Position numbers and translations under genes: made by a program
Notes under the pieces: generated by a model
What the model saw: the letters and a program-made list of their open reading frames with translations, nothing else
Told to the model about the DNA's origin: nothing
Database searches by the model: none
Part shown: one piece after another, positions 40,053-50,085 of the stretch
Layout: each line of letters opens with the position of its first letter
Position numbering within the stretch: position 1 is the first letter of the stretch
Source: Brettanomyces bruxellensis
Lineage: Eukaryota; Ascomycota; Pichiomycetes; Pichiales; Pichiaceae
Length of the DNA: 64,000 nucleotides
Reading direction: 5' to 3'
Assembly: GCF_011074885.1 (NCBI RefSeq)
Contig: NC_054690.1
Coordinates: 3,477,001-3,541,000 of the forward strand

Positions 40053-41147
40053 CTAATTACGTGGAATATATCCCTGATGAGCAGATGGAACCTGGGATTG
40101 AGATCTTGGCAGCATCTGAGATGGAGAGGACGCATTTCTTGCCCCAACATTTTCTCTAAGGGCAGTAAGCTGCTTTGTTCTGAAGGTTTCATAGTGCTGT
40201 AAAGCTGTAGTCTCAATCAAATCGTACAAGTGCGTTCTGGTCAAAAAGTCTCGCAAATAAACAAACTCACATTGAGTGACATCTTCAACATTTATAACAC
40301 CCCATTTCGTTCTTCTGCCACGCACAGCCTCACCTTTGGCGGTCTTTATGACTTCTTCGGAACCAACAACTGCAAATGGAAGCATTGAGCGAATATCCTT
40401 GTTGAATTGTGTCTCTTCCGGTGTAAGACGGCTTCCAGTATCATCATTATAAGGATACATTCTAAGCCCGTACTGCTCGAATTGCTCCTGGAGCACCTTC
40501 TTCAAATTTGCCCGTTCGTCCAACGTCAAAGTATCGGCCTTGGCTATCACAGGAATGACGTTGACAACCTCGGACAATCTTCTCAAAACCTGGATGTCCA
40601 AGTTTGTTAGGCCATAGTAGTTTGGTGCGATGAAATACAAAACACAGTGAACACGTGTGTCCTTAATGAATTTTTCCCTGTCGGCATTCAACTCCCTTCT
40701 CAAGTATTGGTTGTGTTGATCCTTGATGTACCTGAGTATTGGATCCCAGCAACGGTTATTGTTGATCTGATCAGCAAAGCCTGGAGTATCAATAATGTTG
40801 AGGTGTAAGACGACATTATTCTCAACCAAATCATGTGATGTGACCTTAATTTCGGTCGTACGCTCCACTGGATCGTAGACAGTGTTTCTTCCGCACGATT
40901 CGTCGAGATGTGCACTGAATAAAGTATTGACTAAAGTTGATTTGCCGAGTCCAGAAGCTCCGACTAACATGATATTCAGAACAAAGCCTCTTTTAACCAA
41001 CCGGTTCTCGATCTGAGTTGTAATTGTGTCAAAACCAACATAATTGGTTGGCTGCATTGTGGAATTATCGTCCAAAGAAAGTGGCTGCTGGGCTTGTTGC
41101 GAAGACTGCAAAGACGATTGATATTGCTGTGACTGACTATCGGTCAT
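40053..41147 (-). CDS. CDC10: septin Cdc10
   Basis: A 364-residue septin GTPase, the central subunit of the hetero-octamer that forms the bud-neck ring. After a Gln/Ser-rich N terminus of about 33 residues comes the Cdc10-specific YVGFDTITTQIENRLVKRGF, then the P-loop GASGLGKST, the G3 motif DTPGF, the G4 motif AKAD, and the septin unique element (WGVINVEDVTQCEFVYLRDF, then LTRTHLYDLIETTALQHYE). No C-terminal coiled coil follows, which is characteristic of Cdc10. It is divergent from MRPL32, with 617 bases between starts, the same pair and orientation as YCR002C/YCR003W. Confidence 0.96.
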   Translation of the reverse strand: MTDSQSQQYQSSLQSSQQAQQPLSLDDNSTMQPTNYVGFDTITTQIENRLVKRGFVLNIMLVGASGLGKSTLVNTLFSAHLDESCGRNTVYDPVERTTEIKVTSHDLVENNVVLHLNIIDTPGFADQINNNRCWDPILRYIKDQHNQYLRRELNADREKFIKDTRVHCVLYFIAPNYYGLTNLDIQVLRRLSEVVNVIPVIAKADTLTLDERANLKKVLQEQFEQYGLRMYPYNDDTGSRLTPEETQFNKDIRSMLPFAVVGSEEVIKTAKGEAVRGRRTKWGVINVEDVTQCEFVYLRDFLTRTHLYDLIETTALQHYETFRTKQLTALRENVGARNASSPSQMLPRSQSQVPSAHQGYIPRN

Positions 41148-41764
41148 CGTGATTCAATATATGCCTATTCACTTTAAATTCTCTCCCGTTCTCTAGAAAT
41201 TAATGGGTGCGTAAAAGCAACTGGATTACACAATAAACCCCTAAAACAAATCAACGCTTGTTATGAATACTGTTCAGCTATAATGCTTTTTTGTTTTTAA
41301 TTATGTTTGGCTTCTTTTGTTTCCAATGCGAAAAAATGTTAGCATTTGGGACGCGCGAGAATTTCTTTTTGTTAGACGAAAAAGCGACGCACTCGTGGAA
41401 TATTTAAAAAAAGAAGTGAGCTCTATCTTCGACTAAAATTCCCGCGTGTAGTAACTTTTATTTCGATGTGGAAATTTTGGGGCTCATAGGCAGGATAGTT
41501 AGCTCATCGACGCGTCGATAAAATTCAGAGTTATAGTGGTAAAAATTGATTATAAGTATTCCGAAAAGAATAATTCAAGTGTACTTCTACATTTCTCGAC
41601 TGTGCTGGGAAAGTTGCATGAGAAGAAAGGGAGAGCAAAAAAAAAAAATTAATAGTTCAAACTGGGTAGAGTTGACATATTTAATTATGATGTTGTGTCT
41701 GCACATAATCGTACGGAGTATATCGTTTACATAAGGAAATCTGGCTGGAATTGCATTTATAGAA
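41148..41764. other. CDC10/MRPL32 divergent promoter
   Basis: This 617-base divergent promoter has a 14-bp palindrome with an MluI cell-cycle box, listed separately. A further GC-rich GGGACGCGCGAG lies near 41349. No gene is seen. Confidence 0.5.
41506..41519. promoter_or_regulatory. palindromic MCB-type element
   Basis: ATCGACGCGTCGAT is a perfect 14-bp palindrome containing ACGCGT, the MBF (Mbp1-Swi6) site. It lies 359 bases before CDC10 and 246 before MRPL32. G1/S control of the septin gene is plausible but not shown. Confidence 0.5.
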
Positions 41765-42328
41765 ATGTCATATGCACTAAGAAGTGCATTAGGAATAATG
41801 AGCATAGGGGAGGCGCTTCTTCCGAAAATTACCCTTCCTTCGATAACTCTTCCTATACCTTCGTTTCTTAATCCTAAACGGACGCAAGAAGATCCACCTA
41901 CAATTGAAGAAAAGCTAAGTGAAATAGCAGAGAATGCTGCTAACAATGGAGCAAAAGTTCCTTTTTTTACGGGTAATGGAATATACCTTGCTGCCCCAAA
42001 AAAGAAGAGATCACACATGAAAAGAAGATTAAGGGTTTATACACCTGGAAGCAAGCACGTGAAGCTCAAAAACGAGTTGAACAGGTGTCCCGCATGTGGA
42101 CACTACAAGAGAGCACATCATCTTTGCATGAATTGTGTCTCACAAATACAACAATACTGGAAACAGAGAGATGCTAAGCTTAAACCTCCGGCATACAAGG
42201 AAGAGTTCGCCAATCCTCTTGATGAGCAGGTACTGTACCCAGGAAAGACAGAGAGGGCATATGACAGGAAGTTAAGATTGAAAGACTATTTGGTGAAAAG
42301 GCCAAAAACTCTTCCGGTGGAAAAATGA
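41765..42328 (+). CDS. MRPL32: mitochondrial ribosomal protein bL32m (MrpL32)
   Basis: A 187-residue large-subunit mitochondrial ribosomal protein; in yeast its presequence is cut by the m-AAA protease, a step that licenses ribosome assembly. Residues 1 to about 75 form a long presequence-like region. The mature L32 start is KKKRSHMKRRLRVYTPGSKH, followed by a zinc ribbon with Cys108, Cys111, Cys121 and Cys124 (RCPACGHYKRAHHLCMNC). The length is close to S. cerevisiae (183). Its partner in the divergent pair is CDC10, as in S. cerevisiae. Confidence 0.95.
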   Translation: MSYALRSALGIMSIGEALLPKITLPSITLPIPSFLNPKRTQEDPPTIEEKLSEIAENAANNGAKVPFFTGNGIYLAAPKKKRSHMKRRLRVYTPGSKHVKLKNELNRCPACGHYKRAHHLCMNCVSQIQQYWKQRDAKLKPPAYKEEFANPLDEQVLYPGKTERAYDRKLRLKDYLVKRPKTLPVEK

Positions 42329-42574
42329 AGATACAGAGAGTATGATGGCAATATTTCCTAGTATCATGTAAATAATTTGGGCTTGTTCTTATAATATGGC
42401 TTTGGATAAAGAATACTGGGGTCACTAGAAGAATACATATTAAAATATTCTTGTTTAATCGATGTAAGTTTTGGTTTTATGCTTTTCTATGTTTGATTTT
42501 TCATTTTTCGCCTGGACTTTGTACAGGCTCTAGTTTGAAATTTTTTTGCACATTAGCAATTACGTTTTCCGGCA

Positions 42575-44377
42575 ATGCATTACTTCACGTTGGTGCATTT
42601 GAGCACAAATTCATCTAACTTATTGTATATGGGCATACCAATAATGTCATCACAGATACATGAAATTAAAAGGATAAAGGTATCACCAGTTAAAGATAAT
42701 TCGATACTTGCAAAAACCAGGTATCTTCCTTCAAATTTAAGATTACGTGTGGTAGAGCATCCACAGAATATCAAACCTTATGGAAACTTTGTGCTTGCAA
42801 ATGATGCTCAAAAGCTGGCTGTTTTAAAATCCAAGGGCTCCTTTTTTGGGGGACTATCGGATGACTTAATTATGGAAATCGTTAATCTGTTGGATACTCC
42901 TGACTTGGTCCATCTCATGCACACCAGTAGATATTTCTATGGTTTCGTGAGCTTTGACCAGATATGGAGAGATCTATACATAAAACGTTTATTGCAACGG
43001 GAACAAGGAAAAAGCATAAGATTTTCAAAGTGGAGAGGTTCCTGGAGAAATTCGGTGTTAGGTATAGATTGTCAAAGCAAAATTAATTGTGATGTTGTAT
43101 ATTCTGATATACTTTATGAGCAATATCAGAACTCCCAAGTGAAATATCAGGATCTTTTTTCGAATTTGATTAAAGAGCAAGAAGTATTGCGCCAACAGAA
43201 GCCGCTTGTCATGAAGAATTCTGCCCCTTTAAAATCATATTATAAGGGGAGAATTCCTAGGATTGATGAAGAAACATTCACCATGGAAGATTACAACACC
43301 AACTGGTACAACCACCCCTTTATTCTACAATCTGCTGACAAAAACAGATGGCCTAAATGGACCACCGATTATCTGCAGGACAAATTTTCTGATGTTAAGT
43401 TCAGACAGGAGTCTGTAGAATGGCGATTATCTCGGTACATGGATTATGCAAGAAACAACAACGACGAAAAGCCACTATATTTATTTGATTGCAATTCAAA
43501 TGCCACCAGAGAACTTGGAAAGGAATTTTCTCCTCCACCATATGCAAAAGATGATCTTTTAAAAGTTCTCGGAGAAAGTCGGCCAGACCATTTATGGCTT
43601 ACCGTCGGGCCAACGAGATCTGGATCTGGATTCCATAAAGATCCAAATAGCACATGTGCATGGAATGCAGTTTTACAGGGAGCAAAGCTTTGGATAATGT
43701 TTCCACCAGATATGCTTCCGCCGGGAATCCATACAGATGAAAGTGAAAGTGAAGTGACCGCTCCTGTTGATGTTGCTGAATGGGTTCTTTCAGGTTTCTA
43801 TAACGACGCTGTTAAGATATCAGACCAAGCCTACAATAATCAAGGATTAAGCTGCGTTATTGGAATGACGTTTCCTGGTGATTGCATGTATGTTCCCGCT
43901 CAGTGGTGGCATACTGTAATAAACTTCGAAGATACAGTTGCTTTGACTGCGAACTTTGTGCCTATTGTTCGTCTCGAAGAGGTTCTCAAATTCTTTAAAA
44001 ATAAACAGGATCAGGTCAGTGGGTTCCATGCGAAGAAGTTCAGGAAGCATTTGGAGGAGTTTATAGTCCATGAAGGAGACACTTTGGATAAAAATATGCA
44101 CTCTAAGTTTGAAAAGTTTCTTAATGCCAGCAACATGAAAGATACGGACGAGGACGTAGGGGAGCTCCATACATCGACAATTGACTTACCTGTATTTGAG
44201 TTTCTTGTCGAAAAACTACGCCGAACCAAGTATTCTGAGAGGCTTGAAAAGGCACTTGATGCTATCCGGAAAGAAGAGAATAAGACGAAACCATCCGGTA
44301 GATCCCAGCTTTGGGAAAATCTAGCTAAAGAAAAGAGCAACGGGTTTAGCTTTAGCTTTAACTTAGGCGTTTCATAA
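42575..44377 (+). CDS. F-box / JmjC (JMJD6-like) oxygenase
   Basis: A 600-residue protein combining an F-box (about 90-140: FGGLSDDLIMEIVNLLDTPD, then IWRDLYIKRL) with a C-terminal JmjC domain of the JMJD6 subfamily (about 335-465). The Fe(II) ligands are intact: His354 and Asp356 in GSGFHKDP and His446 in PAQWWHTVIN. TRSGSGFHKDPNSTCAWNAV, then LQGAKLWIMFP, is typical of JMJD6 relatives, which are 2-oxoglutarate-dependent hydroxylases or demethylases. The substrate is unknown. To my knowledge S. cerevisiae has no such F-box/JmjC protein, while other fungi do. Alternative in-frame starts exist at 42629 and 42644. An insertion (about 385-425) lies between the metal ligands. Confidence 0.9.
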   Translation: MHYFTLVHLSTNSSNLLYMGIPIMSSQIHEIKRIKVSPVKDNSILAKTRYLPSNLRLRVVEHPQNIKPYGNFVLANDAQKLAVLKSKGSFFGGLSDDLIMEIVNLLDTPDLVHLMHTSRYFYGFVSFDQIWRDLYIKRLLQREQGKSIRFSKWRGSWRNSVLGIDCQSKINCDVVYSDILYEQYQNSQVKYQDLFSNLIKEQEVLRQQKPLVMKNSAPLKSYYKGRIPRIDEETFTMEDYNTNWYNHPFILQSADKNRWPKWTTDYLQDKFSDVKFRQESVEWRLSRYMDYARNNNDEKPLYLFDCNSNATRELGKEFSPPPYAKDDLLKVLGESRPDHLWLTVGPTRSGSGFHKDPNSTCAWNAVLQGAKLWIMFPPDMLPPGIHTDESESEVTAPVDVAEWVLSGFYNDAVKISDQAYNNQGLSCVIGMTFPGDCMYVPAQWWHTVINFEDTVALTANFVPIVRLEEVLKFFKNKQDQVSGFHAKKFRKHLEEFIVHEGDTLDKNMHSKFEKFLNASNMKDTDEDVGELHTSTIDLPVFEFLVEKLRRTKYSERLEKALDAIRKEENKTKPSGRSQLWENLAKEKSNGFSFSFNLGVS

Positions 44378-44464
44378 CATTAAATTATTTAACGAAAGCT
44401 TTTAAGTCTATTATAGCACGTACTTATGTACAAGAGTCAGAATGTAATTGTAAATTCTGATAAT

Positions 44465-45319
44465 CTAATCAAGTTCATACAGAGTTCTCAGGGATGCACT
44501 AACAGTCTCATAGGCTCCTAAAAAGACAGCACCTCCTGCACTAATCCACATAGTTCTTGGAACGATTCCACTGAGAAAGATGCTGTACCCTTCATTTTGC
44601 ACCATTCTGCTTATCATTTTGAAAACAGGAACCCGCTGCTTTTCTAGCATAAGCCTGGTTTTTAAGACATCTAATGGCGTTGTAATGGCAGCTGCTATAC
44701 CCCCTGCAATAGACCCACAAACGGCATCTTTTCCAGGTGACAAATGCTTTACGTTCGTTTTCTCTGCCCATTCAGCCTTCAATGCCTCATAAAGGGGGAA
44801 TTCGATAGTCGTAAACGGAATTTCACGCATAATTGTAGTTCCGTAACCCCTATAAAGCCCTTTTAAGATACCTTCACCAGACTTGTTTCCTGCAATGAAT
44901 TTAAACGATTCCCATGATGTCTTAAATTGCATTGACTGAGTTCTCTGCTTGATCACCTCCACTGGAACTCGAACTGTGCACGCTGCTATTTCACCCATAG
45001 ACGAGCTGATCATATGGGCCACAGTTAATGCAGTTGATTCCTTCGAAAAATGACTAGGGAGAACTCTGTAAAGATATCTTTTCATGGTGTCATATGTGAT
45101 GAAAAATAAAGATGCCGATGGTGCCGATCCTACTAATGCAGATCCAATACCTTTATACAACCCCCTAAAACCACCATTGTTGAAAAAGCCTCCAGATGCT
45201 TGTAGTCTTGTCTTTAAAGTATCGATGGGAAAAAACGTCAAGTCGGTGGCAGTACCTGCACATCCACCACTTACGAGCGATACGAAGAAATAATTTGATG
45301 CCTTGGAGTTCGTTGACAT
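44465..45319 (-). CDS. PET8: mitochondrial S-adenosylmethionine carrier Pet8
   Basis: A 284-residue mitochondrial carrier that exchanges S-adenosylmethionine for S-adenosylhomocysteine across the inner membrane, supplying SAM for biotin, lipoate and methylation reactions. Three carrier repeats with signatures FFPIDTLKTRLQ, RVPVEVIKQRTQ and TTPLDVLKTRLM are present. ASGGFFNNGGFRGLYKGIGS and SAPSASLFF are specific to the SAM-carrier branch. The length equals S. cerevisiae Pet8. PET8 and RLP7 are neighbours in S. cerevisiae (YNL003C/YNL002C); here NFS1 lies between them. Confidence 0.95.
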   Translation of the reverse strand: MSTNSKASNYFFVSLVSGGCAGTATDLTFFPIDTLKTRLQASGGFFNNGGFRGLYKGIGSALVGSAPSASLFFITYDTMKRYLYRVLPSHFSKESTALTVAHMISSSMGEIAACTVRVPVEVIKQRTQSMQFKTSWESFKFIAGNKSGEGILKGLYRGYGTTIMREIPFTTIEFPLYEALKAEWAEKTNVKHLSPGKDAVCGSIAGGIAAAITTPLDVLKTRLMLEKQRVPVFKMISRMVQNEGYSIFLSGIVPRTMWISAGGAVFLGAYETVSASLRTLYELD

Positions 45320-46551
45320 TTAAAATTGGTAGTAACTCAGAAGGTCTTGCTTTATAAAGTTTATATCTGCTATTTTCTGAAAAAAAGCAGCATGGACTAG
45401 CAGCATGGACTAGTTAAATAATGTTACTTCACATCGAACCTCACTAAATATGGGATCCAATATGCAGCATATTGTAAGTTCTCCGCGATAATATGACAAA
45501 TTTCAGTTTTTTTTTTGTTGTTGTCTCTCGTATTTCAACCATAAAACGGCTGGATCGATGCCGTTGGCAGATTCCAGGAGCTAAGCGGAAAATGTTTCTT
45601 CAACATCGACGCGTCCATACGACTACGAATTGTTGAACGTAAAAAAACGTCTTCCGTAGTGCGTAACAGATGCACTCCTCTTTTCAATCCGATATGTCCG
45701 TATGCATGGGGAATTTGGTATGCACCGGAGTAACAGGCACAATTTGTCCATAACAGGCAAATTCAGCGTTATCAGGTTTATGTAAGGCGATTGACGTACA
45801 AAGCAGTCCTCTAAAGCCTAGAATGAAGAAAGAATATTATAGCTGGTATCAGCGATTCAGCAATGTATAAATCTACCCACGATTTCTCTTTGGATATGTG
45901 ATTGCTTCTGAGAAATAGGTATTACGATGTTAGGATCAATAATAATGTGCAGGACAAGAGATATATGATCTACGCAAATATGTGGTTGAACCAAACTTCT
46001 AAATTTCCTTTGCATCCCAATTATCTGGGGAAAAAATCTCCGCAAGAAAAGATTACTCATCAGTGCAGTCCCAATTTTTTTTTTTAGTAAATATAATATT
46101 ATTAAATATTTCTCTATTCTACTATAACGAACGAAGTTTAAGCATCACAACCAACCGATGCAAATGATTTATTTTTGATAGCGCCCTATCGATATGAAAG
46201 CAACAATTTTGTGGCAACTTCGTGTACATCCGGGAAAGTAAAAGCGATTATCGGTTATGTTCAATATTTTCTCCGTAAGTCGCCTCAGCTAATGAAATGC
46301 AATTGTCTTTCCCCATTCAGCTTTTTCCTAATTTTTAAATTTATTTTTTTTTCTTACTTTTCCACCACATTTTCCCACTATATTTGCCAATCTTTCCCCT
46401 CCTTTTACCGCTGAATATAAAACCGATCACAGACGCCGTTTTTTATTTAGCACGCTTGTTTATTGTGCATTCTTTTCCATACTTCATCAGGCAAGGTATT
46501 TACTTGGAGGTCGGTTCTTTACGGAAAAAGTATATTATATTGTAAGGCGAA
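45320..46551. other. PET8/NFS1 divergent intergenic region
   Basis: This 1.23 kb stretch contains a 13-bp tandem duplication (45387-45412) and an MCB-like ATCGACGCGTCC near 45605-45616. The short frames are not supported. Confidence 0.5.
45387..45412. repeat. perfect 13-bp tandem duplication
   Basis: GCAGCATGGACTA occurs twice head to tail, about 70-95 bases before the PET8 ATG, in probable promoter or leader sequence. Confidence 0.95.
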
Positions 46552-47994
46552 ATGCAATTACCTATACATTTCACGAACAGGGCTCTTCAAAGCTCCGCTC
46601 GGAGAATGCTTTCTACAAGTGCAATAAGAGGAATTAGTGCAACTGGTTTGAACAGAATGGCCACAGCAACAGCAACGGCAACAAAGACGGCAACAAAGAC
46701 TGCAACAAAGACAGAGGAGAAGACGCAGGAAAAAACACAGTTTCATCTGAATTTCAAGAACTTCAACAGAGATGATACGAAGTATGGTCATAGACCAATA
46801 TACATGGATATGCAGGCAACAACGCCCGTGGATCCTAGGGTTTTGGATAAGATGCTTCCATTTTTCACTGGTTTATACGGTAATCCACACTCCTCTACGC
46901 ACGCATATGGCTGGGAAACCGATAAGGCTATTGAGCAAGCAAGAAAAAACGTTGCTGACGTTATTCACGCTGATCCAAGAGAAATTATCTTTACATCAGG
47001 AGCAACTGAATGTAACAATACTGCATTGAAGGGTGTTGCTCACTTTTATGGTAAGAGAAAGCACCACATCATCACGACACAAACTGAGCACAAATGCGTT
47101 TTGGATTCGTGCAGACATCTACAAGATGAAGGCTTTGATATTACGTATCTATCAGTCAACGAGGATGGATTGATAGATTTAGAACAGCTTGAAAAATCTA
47201 TCAGAAAGGACACGTGCCTTGTTTCTGTGATGGCTGTGAACAACGAAATCGGAGTTATTCAACCTATAGAAGAAATCGGAAAAATATGCAGAAAGCATAA
47301 GGTTTTCTTCCACACAGACTGTGCCCAGGCCTACGGAAAGATTCCTATTGATGTCAACAAGATGAACATCGACTTGATGTCAATTTCTTCGCATAAGATC
47401 TACGGTCCTATGGGCATAGGTGCACTCTACATCAGAAGACGTCCAAGAGTGAGAATTGAACCACTTATAAACGGAGGTGGTCAAGAAAGGGGTCTGAGAT
47501 CTGGAACCCTTGCTCCTCCTTTGGTTTGTGGTTTTGGTGAGGCTGCTAGATTGGTCCGGGAAGACTATGATTACGACCATGCTCATATCAAGAAGCTTTC
47601 AGATAAGCTTGTCAAGAATTTGATGTCCATTCCTTACACGACATACAATGGATCGAAGGAGCACCATTTCCCAGGTTGCATAAACGTTTCCTTTGCGTAC
47701 ATTGAAGGTGAGTCTCTATTGATGGCATTGAAAGATGTCGCCTTGAGTTCTGGATCTGCATGTACTTCTGCTTCTTTGGAACCATCTTACGTTTTGCATG
47801 CTATTGGTGCCGATGACGCATTGGCCCACTCTTCTATCAGATTTGGTATAGGAAGATTTACCACTGAAGATGAGATTGATTATGTTAGTGATGCATTGAG
47901 GCAGAGAGTCAAGTTCTTACGGGACTTGAGTCCTTTGTACGAAATGGTGCAGCAGGGTGTGGATTTGAGTACTATTCAATGGGCAGGCCATTGA
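46552..47994 (+). CDS. NFS1: mitochondrial cysteine desulfurase Nfs1
   Basis: A 480-residue PLP enzyme that releases sulfur from cysteine for Fe-S cluster assembly and tRNA thiolation. A basic presequence ([19 protein letters not shown]) is followed by an Ala/Thr/Lys-rich repeat tract. The core shows [23 protein letters not shown]-binding Lys282 in [29 protein letters not shown] and the active-site loop SSGSACTS with catalytic Cys404. The C terminus [20 protein letters not shown] is the eukaryotic Isu1-binding end. Linkage with LEU2 (YCL017C/YCL018W in S. cerevisiae) is kept, with RLP7 inserted between. Confidence 0.97.
   Translation: MQLPIHFTNRALQSSARRMLSTSAIRGISATGLNRMATATATATKTATKTATKTEEKTQEKTQFHLNFKNFNRDDTKYGHRPIYMDMQATTPVDPRVLDKMLPFFTGLYGNPHSSTHAYGWETDKAIEQARKNVADVIHADPREIIFTSGATECNNTALKGVAHFYGKRKHHIITTQTEHKCVLDSCRHLQDEGFDITYLSVNEDGLIDLEQLEKSIRKDTCLVSVMAVNNEIGVIQPIEEIGKICRKHKVFFHTDCAQAYGKIPIDVNKMNIDLMSISSHKIYGPMGIGALYIRRRPRVRIEPLINGGGQERGLRSGTLAPPLVCGFGEAARLVREDYDYDHAHIKKLSDKLVKNLMSIPYTTYNGSKEHHFPGCINVSFAYIEGESLLMALKDVALSSGSACTSASLEPSYVLHAIGADDALAHSSIRFGIGRFTTEDEIDYVSDALRQRVKFLRDLSPLYEMVQQGVDLSTIQWAGH
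46678..46713 (+). repeat. 12-bp tandem repeat in NFS1 leader region
   Basis: Three copies of GCAACAAAGAC plus a variable base encode a (TKTA)-type repeat just after the presequence. Such a repeat can change length without breaking the frame. Confidence 0.9.
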
Positions 47995-48448
47995 AATGAT
48001 GCTCTGCAAATATATCACTTTCTGATATAGCTTATATATCCCATACATGTATATTCACAAGCTGAACTTTGTTTCTATCGGTTACTATAAGGCGTGTTTT
48101 AATTGTTACAGATCAGTCATTTGTAAATAGTTCTATATGTTTTTTTGTTCACTACATTAACGTAGGTTTCATAATTAAAAGGAGATTACGACATTAAATA
48201 TATCTAATGTTTTCAGCATAGGGCCGGGAACTATGTATAATTAAAGGATTTATTCGAAGCACTATATTAGGAAACAGCTTAATGTTAATGAGCATAATGA
48301 AATTCAGCGGAAAAAATTTAAAAAAAAATTTTTATCAACTTTTCAGAAGCCGTTTGAGCTTTTCATTAATCATTATTAACACTGATCTGATTATATAGGA
48401 CTTTTAAAGCTCACAACATATAGAAAAATTTTCTTAGATTAGTTTATA
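47995..48448. other. NFS1 3' flank / RLP7 promoter
   Basis: This 454-base A/T-rich spacer has A/T blocks (48321-48335 and 48423-48433) near the RLP7 start. No gene is seen. Confidence 0.4.
48423..48433 (+). promoter_or_regulatory. RRPE-like element upstream of RLP7
   Basis: GAAAAATTTTC matches the rRNA-processing element core. It lies 16 bases before the ATG, closer than usual, so it may be coincidental; a second A9T5 block lies about 113 bases further upstream. Confidence 0.35.
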
Positions 48449-49333
48449 ATGAGTTCAGAAGAAACCCCTTTGACGACTAACCCTGAAATAGTTCTCCGAA
48501 AGAGAAAAAATGCTCTTCGACTCAGGGAAGTGAAGAAGTTACAAGCTGGAGAAAGAGCAGCAAAGAGATTAGCACGCAAAAATTCTAAAAACCAAAAGTT
48601 CATAAGAGCAGAGACTATGATCGCAAGACATAGGGCGAGTGAAAGAGAACAGTACAGAATTAAAAGGGTGACAAAATATGATAGGGAAAGTATTGAAAGA
48701 TCAGATAAAAAGGACGACGATGAGAATTCCAAACTAGTTTTTATTATGAGGATAAAAGGTCCTTATGGAGCAAGAATTCCATATAAAGCAATTCAGATTT
48801 TAAGGTTATTAAGACTTGACGCTGTTAATGTCGGTACTTTTGCCAAATACAATGAAACTATCAGACCACTTCTTAGAATCGTGAATCCTTATATTGTGAT
48901 CGGAACACCATCACTAGCGACAGTGAGAAATTTAATTCAGAAGAGGGCAAGGGTGCGTATTTCTGTTTCTGAAATGAAAACTAAGATCGAGAAAGGTGAA
49001 ATCGAGGAAGGAGAAGAGTATGATGAGGCTCGTGAGACAGTCTCAGTTCCATTAAATGACAATAACCTAATTGAAGAGAAGCTTGGAGAAAATGGCATTA
49101 TTTGCACTGAAGATATAATTCACGAAATTGCTTCTGTTGGACCAAGTTTCAAGACTTGCGTGAAGTTTATGGAACCTTTTAAGCTTGAACCTCCTGTCAA
49201 TGGATGGAATGCTTTCAGTAAGTTAGAGAGAATTGAGTATGATGAAGAGATGAAGAATCATAGGGTGAACAATTCTGCCAGAGCACCGCTGAACGAAGTT
49301 GATGTGGATAAATTTATCGCCAACCAAATATGA
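48449..49333 (+). CDS. RLP7: ribosome-biogenesis factor Rlp7
   Basis: A 294-residue nucleolar uL30-like protein that binds pre-60S particles and is needed for ITS2 processing, placed where Rpl7 is not the final occupant. TNPEIVLRKRKNALRLREVK starts the basic N-terminal region. The uL30 core has VFIMRIKGPYGARIPYKAIQ, PYIVIGTPSLATVRNLIQKR and VSVPLNDNNLIEEKLGENGI, with ICTEDIIHEIASVG. Divergence from Rpl7 and the NPEILLRKRRNA-like start mark it as Rlp7, not the ribosomal protein. It is somewhat shorter than the S. cerevisiae protein (322), lacking part of the acidic insert. No intron is needed. Confidence 0.94.
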   Translation: MSSEETPLTTNPEIVLRKRKNALRLREVKKLQAGERAAKRLARKNSKNQKFIRAETMIARHRASEREQYRIKRVTKYDRESIERSDKKDDDENSKLVFIMRIKGPYGARIPYKAIQILRLLRLDAVNVGTFAKYNETIRPLLRIVNPYIVIGTPSLATVRNLIQKRARVRISVSEMKTKIEKGEIEEGEEYDEARETVSVPLNDNNLIEEKLGENGIICTEDIIHEIASVGPSFKTCVKFMEPFKLEPPVNGWNAFSKLERIEYDEEMKNHRVNNSARAPLNEVDVDKFIANQI

Positions 49334-50085
49334 TGGATATTTTCAGACTTTCTTTATGTCTATATATTAATAGCATTTACTTCAAGGGTCAACGTACAGG
49401 TAGTGTAGTTTTCGTGAGGTAAGATATGAAAAATCTGGAGAAGGTTGAACTTATGAAGCAAGGAATTGAAATAATTTGAAAAGCTAAGCAGTTTTGTGCA
49501 GCTGCTCTCAGCCTTAATGAAATATAAAGGGATCATCAGATTTAGAACCCTGTGTGGATATAATGATTATGCCAAGCACATAATATTTCAAAATAATGTG
49601 ATATTTTTTGTCCGTTAAATAAGGGATTTAGTATAATTTATGCCGGATGCCCATCAGTTCAAAATGAACTCCGGAGAACTCCTGATCGTGATGAATCATT
49701 CACTAGTCCGTGTGAAAGCCCGGTCGGTGATTTTCAATGTTTAATATTTTGAACTTGAATAATGCCGTCCTCCCTCTAACTTCGGTGGGAAAAAAATTAA
49801 ATGCATCCTCGTTCGGCCCTTTGTGGCCTAAATCGTCCTGCAGCTCTCCGGTACCGGCGAAAAATAATCCAAACTGAAAATTTCGTGCTGCGAATTTCCA
49901 CGTTACCGAGTCATTGGTGGTCAGTCATCGTCAGAACCTATTCACATATATCGCAGCTCACATTCCCAACTTCGATTTGCGATACACCTCTATCTTTCAC
50001 TAGAACATTATTTTCAAAGCAGGGATTTTATTAAGTCGTATTTTCTCATCTATCCATACTAGATTTGCTACATATATATACAAAC
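49334..50085. other. LEU2 promoter region
   Basis: This 752-base spacer between tandem RLP7 and LEU2 holds a perfect Leu3 site, listed separately. The short frame at 49801 is not supported. Confidence 0.6.
49848..49857. promoter_or_regulatory. Leu3 binding site (UAS-LEU)
   Basis: CCGGTACCGG is a perfect match to the Leu3 consensus CCGGNNCCGG, 229 bases before the LEU2 ATG. It implies control by Leu3 and alpha-isopropylmalate, as in S. cerevisiae. Confidence 0.9.
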
